This document shows, piece by piece, positions 55,426 through 64,000 of a stretch of 64,000 nt of DNA; the stretch's first letter is position 1, and each line of letters starts with the position of its first letter. This stretch comes from Heligmosomoides polygyrus polygyrus (lineage: Eukaryota; Nematoda; Chromadorea; Rhabditida; Heligmosomidae). The position numbers were made by a program, and so were the translations under genes. The stretch covers positions 12,709,466 to 12,773,465 of the forward strand of contig OX377206.1 of the NCBI GenBank assembly GCA_947396885.1. The letters are read 5' to 3'. A model generated the notes under the pieces. That model searched no databases, had not been told where the DNA came from, and saw nothing but the letters and a program-made list of their open reading frames with translations.

Positions 55426-55860
55426 GCCTAACATCCTAGGCAGTATTGTGCCTTTCATTTCGCTCTGGAGTCACAGTGAGTTATTTTAGCCGTTCTTGCC
55501 CTGGGTGAAGATTAACCCGTCTCAACTTATCCGCGGAATCTCACAATCGCCTGTACATATTTATATTACGTTTTACCCTCGGCGCAAATAGGGGGGGGGG
55601 GGATCACCCTGTAGTACAGCCCTATTTGCTTTTTGAAACCGGATTTCTTTTGCAGCAATAGTGTGTTCTACCTCTACAGTGAGCTGAGGTAGGCCATTTA
55701 TGATGTAACTGAAATCCACGTGCCTTCTTGCCAAGGCGTACAACCACTGACTAGGGGCTGACCCCCGACCCTATTTGGCCTATCCTATTCTATCCTCCCC
55801 GTTGTTTCTGTGATAACTGAATGAAATAATGCTGTAAATAAATTGTTTCTAACGTTAGGA
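55426..55860. other. No recognised gene
   Basis: G homopolymer at 55590-55601. Nothing else. Confidence 0.35.
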
Positions 55861-56159
55861 CCAGGGATGAGCTGATAACAAAATTTTGAAACCCGGACAA
55901 CGGATAACGAACAAACAACAAAAACAGAATTGGACTTAAACTGCTCTAGTTTCAACAGCAGACAACGTGGTGCAGTATGTAGTGGGTTGATCCATACCGG
56001 TGAGCTTGGGGTTTAGTCCTCCTGCGTTGCGGTGTTTTTGCCCCGCCTCCTGGCTCGAAGAGCGCAGAACGCCGGGGGCGGAATAACTCCAACGCCGCGC
56101 GAACCCCGCACGGTGCGCGACGAAAGTGGACGCGGTCCGATGCTTCCGACGGCTACAAA

Positions 56160-56430
56160 CCCTTCCTACAGGGACATGCGGCACGCCTTTGCCTTATTTC
56201 AACGTTCTTGGAGATGGTATATGAATGTGGTTTCAACAGGACGATCAGCGACAATTTATACAGGAATCCTGGTTATGTGGATTGTTTCTAGCGTCAGCAT
56301 TTGCCATCTACTTCTTCGGTCAATTTTTACCCGTGATTATGTTTATACTTCGGGAAAAGTTCACTATCACCCATTCTCGGACCAGTTGTCCTACTGTAGA
56401 CTGTTGCCTACCACATTCTGTGAAATCTTA
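56160..56430 (+). CDS. Possible membrane-protein exon
   Basis: After an acceptor-like TTTCAACAG (56233-56241) the frame reads QRQFIQESWLCGLF then a hydrophobic run (ASAFAIYFFGQFLPVIMFIL) ending in basic residues, consistent with a transmembrane segment. No partner exon or family was identified. It may equally be chance. Confidence 0.2.
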
Positions 56431-57589
56431 AGTTCCTTGCTAGAAATGTGGTCTGGGAGCTTAAACATTGAGAATATTTCGTGCTCAGCGGCTAACCATG
56501 CGTCACCGAGCGGACGTCCTCGTTTCAGCGCCGCGACGTGGCACGCGGCTAGCGCGCGACGTCGCGTTGGAGTTAGGTCCTGGAGCCGCAGAACCCAGCT
56601 GGGACCCTGAGACACGAAAGAGCTTAAATAGAGCGGTCATATTCATACAACCGTGCTCGAATGCCAAAGTTGCGCCCCGACGCCAAAATCTATTCCGATC
56701 TGATTTAACGGCCATAGATCCACTCCAGAAAGGGTCACAATAATAGCGCGTCTAACACTACCTCTGGAGAATATAATAACACGGAAACAATGGCTACACA
56801 TGGAAGTCGTTCGTCATGCGCGATTTTTCAGAATGTTTTCCCTCACACCCTGGGTTTTTGTGTAGAAAGAGCGAAAATCAGTAAAAATCCTTGCTCAATG
56901 GGCACAAAAAGAGAACACCATATCTTCTGAGCATAAAGATGCTGTTCGAAGGCATAATGCAGATTCCTGTAAAGCGACGATTACAACAACAAAAAGAAAA
57001 GGAGTGCGGAACGTTATTGATGAGTCCGACCGCTGCCGACGGGTGCGGCTAGTGTCGTCATGCGCGCGCGGTCACCGCGTCTTGCTGCTGGTCGCGCCAG
57101 AGCGCGGAAGTGTGCGCCGCCTGCTATTGTTTGCGCTTTTTCGGCTGCGCCAGAGAAGGAAAACAGTGGACTGTCTCGCCTAAGCTTGTAGCTTGTAAGC
57201 TTGTAGATTGGAGGAATATGCGCTTACGAGTGGCGTGGTACCTAGACTGTGACAGGCGATCTGGAGAAAGATGACGATCAAGTGACGAGCAAGAGTAAAA
57301 TGAACGAGGGAAGGGTCTGAAGCATATGTCTGAACGGGGGGAGCAAGTCATATAGGGAGAATCCTCATCCCTCAATTGGTTTGAAAATGTGTTTATTTTT
57401 TGCCAAGTCGTTAAACCCAAGGAGTAGGGGGCCACAATGGGATACGGCGCAGCGCGCCTAGGGGGGGGGGGGGGGGTTTGTACGCCCGCAATGGCTTCTG
57501 CAGCCAGTGGCTCGGAGCGCAGGTGGGTAGAGGGTTCACTCATGCGAGAGAGTTCGGGGTTTTGGCTCCTCTGCGTTGCTGCTCTTTTG

Positions 57590-58355
57590 CATTTCAACTG
57601 ATTGGTAGAGATTTGGGGAATTCTGACGTCTATTCCATTTCAGACGTTTTCTGCACATTTTTCCAGCGGTACGTTGTGGTATTCAACATACATAGTGATG
57701 TTTAATTGTTCAACACCAGTGATATGTACACAGGTACAAAGTGTCTTTGTAGTGAATCGTGCAGTCTTCCTCCATGGTTATGAGTACGCAACCGAAATCC
57801 AAGTGAAGACGTACCCTTTCTCCGAAACAAGGATTCCACCCGAAAACATTGAGAACTGGCTCCAAGACAACCGAAACGTGGACTCCACGAAAAGAAGGTT
57901 CTTCTGTGTTACTGGTGGGACTCAGAAGGCATGCTTTGCTGGGAGCTGCTGGATAGTGAGACCACAGACAAAGCATCTGTCTACGCTATCCAGCTCCAGA
58001 GCTTGGCCGAGGCCATGCGCGAAAAACGACCAGTACGGGGAAATGTCTACCTGCTGCTCGACAACGCGCGTCCCCATGTCGCAAAGGTGAGTCGCGAGAA
58101 AATCCAGAAGTTAGGCTGGGAAGTTCTGCCCATCCACCGTATTCTCCAGACCTCGTTCCTTCTGGCTACCACCTGCTCAGAGCTCTGAAGCAGCATCTTC
58201 GAGGTAGAGAGTTCGATGATCGACGTCAACTGGAAATGGAGGTTTCTGAATTCTTTTCCTCACAGCCCTCGGAATTCTGGTGGGAAGGAATTGAAGGGCT
58301 GCCTGAAAGATGGGGCAGGATCTTAGACTTGGATGGGGAATATATAGTGTTCTGA
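57590..58355 (+). pseudogene. Mariner-family transposase, inactivated
   Basis: From about 57880, KKVLLCYWWD (first catalytic Asp), GMLCWELLDSETTDKASVYA, NVYLLLDNARPHVAKVSREK (second Asp) and, after a 1-nt deletion near 58130, PPYSPDLVPSGYHLLRALK, then FFSSQPSEFWWEGIEGLPER and a stop near 58355. The spacing is that of DD34D mariners, but the third catalytic Asp (normally SDYH) is Gly here. The N-terminal DNA-binding domain is absent, replaced by repeat R2 (57590-57745). It resembles hookworm mariners. Confidence 0.88.
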
Positions 58356-58626
58356 GTTTTTGTATATTGTATTATATTGTATTGTATTGTGGTATTGCTG
58401 TGCTAGTGTTGCAAGCCTTTTCGATCAACCCAATGGCCGATAGATGATTGAAGGACGAGAACTAATTGCTGCTGCTGAGTAGTAGAGAGAAATGATGTGG
58501 ATAACAATGTTTTATTGGTCTATGGTACAAGTTATGAAACTGTTCCCTTCTGAAAGAGCAGCGTGATGAAAGTGCAGATGAGTGGCTGAGTGCCGTGTGA
58601 TGCGAAGTGGTCAGGCCAGAAGCGGT

Positions 58627-61600
58627 CTAGCATAGTGAACATGTCCTGGCGCAATTCTGACGTTTCACCGCATCAGTGTAGAAGTTGTTGGAACAGAAGC
58701 CGTTCGTTCTCCACGAAGCGCAGCTGAAAGTATCTCTTCTGTTTTGAAAACTTTCATTTCTTGGAGTTCTCACTCCGCAAAAATCGCCTAAAATACGAGG
58801 ATATTGAAGAGCTGTCTCACTTTCTGTTGGTATCAATACATCCGCCCATTGTCGTAGAACCCCATAGCGACGAGGCTGCAATGAATCAGATTTCTTGGCT
58901 GTTTCTACGTATTTAAAAAGAACAACAGAATGTTTCAACGCTTACTGGAGCTGGTGCAGTAACCACACGTCTTCTTGCAGTTGGCCTGTGTAAACGCCTA
59001 AAAATTCTCTATCAGTTTCTGAATTCTCGCAGTTACTCACACATTTAATCGTTCGTATCTGGCTGCGATTGGTGGAATGGGCCAATGAACCAAACACAGC
59101 CCTGCGAACTTTTGATCTGCACAATTCAATAGCGCAGAGTGTGCCCAGTCATAGCTTCTGCCCCCAGTACAAACCTGCATGTCTACGTTGCGACAGATGC
59201 TCTTGTCATTGGCGCATTCGATAGCCGCATCGACGCATCCTCCTGAATGGCAGTGTTGAATTCAGATGTTCTTCCTCAGATCCGGCACTTCACAGAAAAT
59301 ACCTTCAAGACAGAATCCGCACACATTTGGGCAGTCACTGGCGATGATTTCACGCCATGTGCGATCTTTGCACTGAGCTTGAGTGATGGTGGAGCAAGTC
59401 ACACCAGGAACTGTAAATTGCGGAATTTTCTGCTGTATTCTGGATGCTAGTAGTTGATCTGCTATCAGTTGGGAGCCGAGCCAATTATAGAATACCGCTT
59501 GAACACGTGTCACACAATCCGCGACGAGACCGCCTACTACGCCCATTCGACACTGAACTGTTGGTCTGGTGCGTCCATGTAGGCCACATTCACTACTAGC
59601 ACAGGTTGTCGCGGTGTTTTGAAACCTTACGGTCAGTTGATAACAAGTGTTACATGAAACTCGTTGGGTTGGCTATTTCTGACAAAATGCTCAAGATTCT
59701 TAAGCACTCTCTCTGAACAAAACAGCCTTCTAAAGGATGAAGGGATTAAGGTCGACGTTTTCCAATCCCCGTGATGAGATGCGCCACGCACTCTAATCCT
59801 ACGCAGTATAGGAGACGACGTTTGAACGAGTATTCACCTACTTTCTCCTCTACAAAATTTCAATGCCAAGCCAATAAAAAGGCTAGTAATTCAGCCTTCT
59901 CAGGTAGGCTGACAGCAATTCATCGACACCGAACGGAAGGTTTGCTTGGCTCGCATGGGATCCGAACTATGGATTAATTCGATGCACGACAGCCGCCGCC
60001 TCCTACGATTGCGCTTCCTAAACAGCCCACTGCTGTAATTTATTTTCGGATAACTTACAGTCTTTGTTTGCACATTTGTACTCGTCGGTCATACAACAAT
60101 ATCCGCATGTGCTTGGGCAGATCTTGATCATTGCTTGCTTCTTCTCTTCCGAATCGGCGCTGTTCATCTGAATTTGGGTTCCTTTTAGTAGCTTTCGTTC
60201 AATGGAGCTAGAGTGCTCTGGAGAATCGTGTTACTTGGAAGCAATTCACAGCTCGTTCTGTATCAGTTCCTACGGCAAGAGCAGTCTGCGATCCGGCGAA
60301 TGAGTCACAGACGGCGTCCGAGACTTTGTTGTCGCATCCAAGTGCACGATCAGTCCACTGAATCATTACGATAGTCGAAATGAACGGTATTAGTCGCTAT
60401 GTTGGCTTCGTAAGGCCTATGTTATACTTCGGCGACGCGTCGCCGACGCTGCGACACGTCAGCGACGGCCCGTCACCGACGTCGGCCGACGCTGACGTCA
60501 CCAGCGACGTCGCCGACGTCGCCACAGACGTCGCCGACGTCGCCACAGACGCAGCCGACGTCGCCACAGACGCCGCCGACGTCGCCACAGACGCCGCCGA
60601 CGTCGCCACAGACGCTACTACTTACAAAGACGACATATTTGAGTTCGGAACATAAACAAACTAAGCGTTACTTTGCGCAGTCTTTCAGTGCAATAAATCA
60701 TGCAATTGCGAGATGAAAGAAGCAACACCAAATGAGTTTGCAATTAGCAGAACTGCCATGTACTACCACAAAAAAGACCACCCTGGTACGCTCGTAACGG
60801 GTATTTATGTCCGCCATGAGCAGGGCTACGCCCCCTGGCATAGCTGCTATAATTTGCCTATAGCAGGCTATCTGACCCACAATACCCTGAAGTCACTGCC
60901 CGCGATATGCCGCGGGGTATACGCCATTGGCCAATAGCCTTTTCCGCCGCCCAGTAGCTGCAGTTATGCTGATTAACCTCTCCATTCAGCTTTAATGTTG
61001 CTTCATCAGTCCCCAGAATCCGTTTCGGAAAATAGGTCTGCTGCCCAAATTTAAATTATGTAATCACTAAACTCGCATGCTACGTGTCTTTCACGTCGTT
61101 GTCAAGTTCTAAACATCAAAAAAGCAGATAAAAACAGACGTGTGCATGGCGCAATCTATACGTTCATACGTCAAAAAATTCCTATTTGCTTAAGATTTTA
61201 TATGAGCATTTAACTTCTTCAGTACCTTTTTGTGACCAATGTTATCACCTTTCTAACAGTGCATTCATTTCTTGAGACACCCAGTATTATTAGAATTAGG
61301 CAGTATAAAAAAACACTCACTTCCGTCTATCAGGTAGAGATACGTATATTTTTATGCCTTTTTTCTGTTGAAACTCTGTTATCTGCCTCAATTTCGTTGT
61401 TTGTTAAAGAACACACCAAAGTAACTTTTTACATATTTTTCTGCAAGCATTAAAGAAAACATTTTTCGTTGGAATAGAACTGCTACATATTAAAAACCAC
61501 AAGAATTCTGTGAAGTCCTCATGTGACTAACTTTAAATGGACATGAAGAGTAAAAAAGGCACCATTTGTGCCCGCAAGATGGGCGTTTTTGCACTTTGGA

Positions 61601-63374
61601 TTTCGTAATTCGAGGTCCGCCGAGGATGTTGACAGTGCCGGGAACGAAGAACCCACCCACAAACAAAATACTCCCTCTGAGCGCATTTTTTCCCAGCCTT
61701 GAATGAGGCCGGCGACGGCCCGTCGCCGTGCACAGCGCGGCGACCGACCCACGGACGACGTCGCCACCGACGTCTGTGGCGACGTCGGCGGCGGAAGTAT
61801 AACACCCCCCTGCGGAGCTCTCGGCGACGTCGTCGGCGACGCTGTGTTGGGCGGGCTGCCACGCAGTGCGTAGCTGCCCGCAAAGCACAGCGTCGCCGAC
61901 GTCGGCCGACGCGTCGCCGAAGTATAACATTGGCCTAAGTAGGAAAACGTTTGGATAACACATATAAGGTTGTTATAGGATGTTTTGTCGCGAACAAAAC
62001 TCATGCGCCAGGTGGGACTCGAACCTGCATCTTCTGCTTACTGGGCAGCGATGTTCGCCTTACATCACCGGCGCCGTTTGACCGCACGTAACATCCGCGA
62101 TATAGGATATGGTGGTGTAAGGCGAACATCGCTGCCCGGAAAGCAGAAGATGCTGGTTCGAGTCCCGCCTGGTGCAAGAGTTTTGATCGCAACAAAACAT
62201 CCTGTAACAACATATAGCCTCTCTACCAGCCGCTCAAGGCTAAAGCAAATGTCTTAAAGCAACACATATAATACTTTGTTCGAAATATGGGGCTTGTAAA
62301 TTTCACACTAAAAAGTTAGCCTTGCTTTTAGGCCAAGTTGAATCCTCAGATGGATGCTTGAAAACCTTTGACCTTAAAAACGCTTCTATAAAGGAACTAC
62401 ACCTTCAAACTTTTTCTATAGCATATACACACCGATAAACACCCTAATTTGTAACATACATGTTAATCTTCATATTTTTTGACTAGATATCGAACATTTA
62501 ACGTTTCTTTCTCCCTTTTGCTTCTGAGATGGCTGAAACTTGAAATGACTCTTGGACGGGTTATTTCTCTAAAGCCCCTTGCTTTTTTCAGGATATGAAG
62601 AAGGCGGTTACACCGAAAGGTAAGCCGAATAAAGGTTCGATACCAATCTTGACACGACAGCCCTACGACTACCTTCCGTGCAATCGAACATTTGCCCTGC
62701 TGGGTTATGATACACCCTGGAACTCCATAAGGTACATAGCCAAGGCGGCGGCGGGTTTAGTGTTAAAAAGAAGTACTAAGTAGCAGTAACTGCTCAGAAG
62801 GTGCCTGGTGCATTCTGTGCTTTGATTGGCTGCCGCCTCATCTGCACCAGGTAGGGAATCTCCCCGCTGTGTACCTGTGGTTCCATTAGTCCTCCCATCA
62901 TTTAGATTCAATGCCGTGACGTTTTTAACTTTCTCCTAGTCCTACTATATTTCTGTAATAGAAGGTAACTTCAGAAGTGATTTCAGAAATAGACAGATGC
63001 TGCCTATGGACTATAAGTCCAGAGCGAGTCACTAAGAAAACTTAACTACGACCTACTTCTAGGTCTAGATGTTGCCCATATCTTTTGCATTCATTCTCTT
63101 GCTAAAAGTTGATGTCACCCCAGGTATTCCAAATGGTTCACTTTCTTTAGAGTGATGTCCTAACCCTAAAATACAGTTGGGGCTAAGGCTTGAAGGTAGA
63201 TGCTGTTATTGAAGTTCGAATTCCCAAAAAATGCCTAAGCAGACCCCAAAGAAGATACTCAGCAAGACGAGAAGAAGGAATCACCTTTCCATCAGCACCA
63301 GTGCAGTTCTTGTCGACAATAACAGAGTGAGCGCCGACGGCAAGCAGTGCAACAGCGAGCACGAAGCGGAGCAT
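58627..63374 (-). CDS. Secreted multi-ShKT-domain protein gene
   Basis: Exon 1, 63374-63285, encodes signal peptide MLRFVLAVALLAVGAHS then VIVDKNCTGADGK. Exon 2, 60357-60235 (GCDNKVSDAVC). Exon 3, 60167-60059 (MIKICPSTCGYC). Internal exon(s) about 59630-59303 (boundaries uncertain; CKDRTWREIIASDCPNVCGFC-type module ends at 59303). Then 59242-59175 (CVDAAIECANDKSIC), 58997-58946 (NCKKTCGYC) and 58904-58627 (final module SCASWRTNGFC ... TCSLC, stop). Phases agree for exons 1-3 and for the last four junctions. ShKT modules are six-cysteine folds named after a sea-anemone peptide and very common in nematode secreted proteins, including worm excretory products. Presence of the fold does not show toxicity. 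Intron 1 (2.9 kb) holds a Harbinger-type element and a tRNA-like palindrome. Confidence 0.83.
60506..60610. repeat. 21 bp minisatellite, five units
   Basis: Five units of a 21 bp repeat (variants of GACGCCGCCGACGTCGCCAC plus A). Because 21 is a multiple of 3, it translates as a DAADVAT heptad. It is part of the element arm and not a protein. Confidence 0.9.
61120..61270. repeat. Repeat shared with 48060-48210
   Basis: Shared 'GCATGGCGCAATC.ATAC', 'CATACGTC.AAAAA.TTC', 'ACTTCTTCAGTACCTTT' and 'GTTATCACCTTTC.AAC.GTG'. About 80% identical, same orientation. Inside the Harbinger-type element. Confidence 0.6.
61970..62212. mobile_element. Palindromic pair of tRNA-like sequences
   Basis: Left arm (61970-62075, tRNA-like on -) and right arm (62108-62212, tRNA-like on +) are inverted copies, about 90% identical, separated by about 33 bp. 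Each holds a tRNA-like unit with A-box-like GTGATGTAAGG and B-box GGTTCGAGTCC; acceptor-like GCGCC pairs with GGCGC. Anticodon loops differ (CCAGTAA against CCGGAAA). Outside the tRNA-like part both arms extend through AGGATGTTTTGT.GCGA.CAAAACT. Better read as a tRNA-derived foldback repeat than as two tRNA genes. Confidence 0.65.
62213..63180. other. Intron 1 of the ShKT gene, no separate gene supported
   Basis: A plus-strand frame 62595-62783 follows an acceptor-like TTTTTTCAG at 62591, but no partner exon or family is recognised. Confidence 0.35.
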
Positions 63375-63401
63375 TTTCAAGTTTCTAGAACACAAATTCA
63401 A

Positions 63402-64000
63402 TGTAAAATCTAATTAACTCCTCAAACGTGAAGCAACACAGCAAGCCGAGAATTAGACAACTGCAGACATGCAGATTCGTAGCTGTGCGAGCTACCATTT
63501 CTAGAGAAGAATCTGAAGACCAAGCTTCGAATGGAGCGTTGGTAAACCGCTATCCTGACGGCCGTCTTCGAGGGTTTTTATAGTAAAGCTCATCTTTGTG
63601 ATCTGTTTATGGATGCACCTGCTCCCAGTGTTGCAATATCGCTTTTGGTTTCCACCGTATTGAATAAATAAATGATCGCTGGTGTGTTTGCACAAGGATT
63701 ATGGCCTCACACAATAGCATTCCAAATATGGCCAGGTTGCACTGTGGTGTAGATGGCTCAGCGTGGTTTCCATCGGCTAAACCCGAATATTTTTCATGTT
63801 GTTCAACTGCTTACATTACCATCGTTTCAGTACTTATATTGGCTTGATAGTCATCGTTCCGGTTCCACCTATAGCTTTCAATTTTGAACAAAAATCAACA
63901 GCTACATGCAGTGAATTAGCAAGCCAATCTAAAAATCGTAAGGGCTAAAAAATAAAACAATAGACCAAAGCAAAGACCTTAAGACCCTCCACGATGAGTT
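63402..64000. promoter_or_regulatory. 5' flank of the ShKT gene
   Basis: Expected to contain the promoter of the minus-strand gene. The minus strand reads GGTTTTTATAGTAAAGC-type sequence near 63575-63590, including TTTATAG, a weak TATA-like motif about 200 bp upstream of the ATG. Nothing else is supported. Confidence 0.3.

Larger units (their letters stand above)
60408..61938. mobile_element. PIF/Harbinger-type non-autonomous element
   Basis: Left end GGCCTATGTTATACTTCGG and right end (inverted) GGCCAATGTTATACTTCGG continue into GCGACG-rich arms over 100 bp long. TAA flanks both ends (60411-60413 and 61936-61938), the 3 bp TWA duplication expected for PIF/Harbinger. An additional internal arm near 61705-61800 repeats the GC-rich motif. 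No transposase. Lies in intron 1 of the ShKT gene. Confidence 0.72.

Noticed and set aside
56032..56610. 192-codon plus-strand frame
   Set aside because: Opposite-strand frames are equally long and composition is mixed. Only a short hydrophobic stretch is plausible as an exon, so I did not call the full frame.
60380..60655. DAADVAT heptad-repeat protein
   Set aside because: The periodicity comes from a 21 bp minisatellite inside a transposon arm. There is no promoter, signal or partner exon.
61490..62004. 157-161-codon minus-strand frames, Arg/Ala rich
   Set aside because: They lie in the GC-rich arm of the Harbinger-type element and reflect its GTCGCCGAC repeats.
1..64000. CRISPR arrays, bacterial operons or ribosome-binding sites
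   Set aside because: Spliced genes, Pol III tRNA and eukaryotic transposons show a nuclear eukaryotic genome. No regularly spaced direct repeats of CRISPR type were seen.

Overview
The window looks like a repeat-rich intron and intergenic landscape from a parasitic clade V (strongylid, hookworm-like) nematode. Reasons: short GT-AG introns with nematode-style TTTCAG acceptors; a multi-ShKT secreted-protein gene; an RTE retrotransposon, a MULE transposase and a mariner resembling families I associate with hookworm genomes; and a PRC1/SPD-1-type gene whose introns are swollen by transposons. Species cannot be fixed from the sequence alone. There is a 200-base assembly gap at 11001-11200.

Host genes. 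(1) A tRNA-Pro(CGG) at 3131-3202. (2) A PRC1/Ase1/MAP65-family spindle-midzone gene on the + strand, about 37.6-49.2 kb. Eight of its exons have mutually consistent splice phases, and there is a probable separate N-terminal exon. (3) A secreted multi-ShKT-domain gene on the - strand, 63374 down to 58627, with a signal-peptide exon and a 2.9 kb first intron filled with transposons. A few weaker exon candidates (22579-22870 joined to 28861-28878, 29432-29669, 30488-30718) cannot be named.

Mobile DNA dominates and is nested. At 14.1-22.25 kb a decayed MULE transposase gene (- strand) is split by a 5,493 bp LTR element (15451-20943). That element has 300 bp LTRs differing at two positions, a 4 bp target duplication, a primer-binding site and a polypurine tract. 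Its only long ORF is not pol. It is a 922-residue protein with a Gag-like N-terminus fused to a complete UPF1-like superfamily 1 helicase. At 22871-28858 a 5,988 bp AT-rich element with 492 bp direct repeats and a TTCC duplication interrupts another exon. It carries a Penelope-like reverse transcriptase with the GIY-YIG endonuclease at the N-terminus and, on the opposite strand, two clean multi-exon genes spaced like a nematode operon. These two elements are the most interesting objects here.

At 51.85-54.77 kb a tRNA-derived SINE is split by a 2.57 kb hAT-type element (8 bp target duplication GTTTGGAC, CAGGGATGGGCGG termini), which itself contains a decayed RTE retrotransposon. Other mobile sequences are RTE fragments (39.6-40.2 and 42.96-45.0 kb), a CR1/L2-type 3' end (50.2-50.6 kb), a dead mariner (57.7-58.35 kb), a PIF/Harbinger-type element with a 21 bp minisatellite (60.41-61.94 kb), piggyBac-like TTAA elements, small palindromic MITEs, three tRNA-derived SINE families and a palindromic pair of tRNA-like sequences. 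Most of 1-11 kb and 29-37 kb holds nothing I can recognise.
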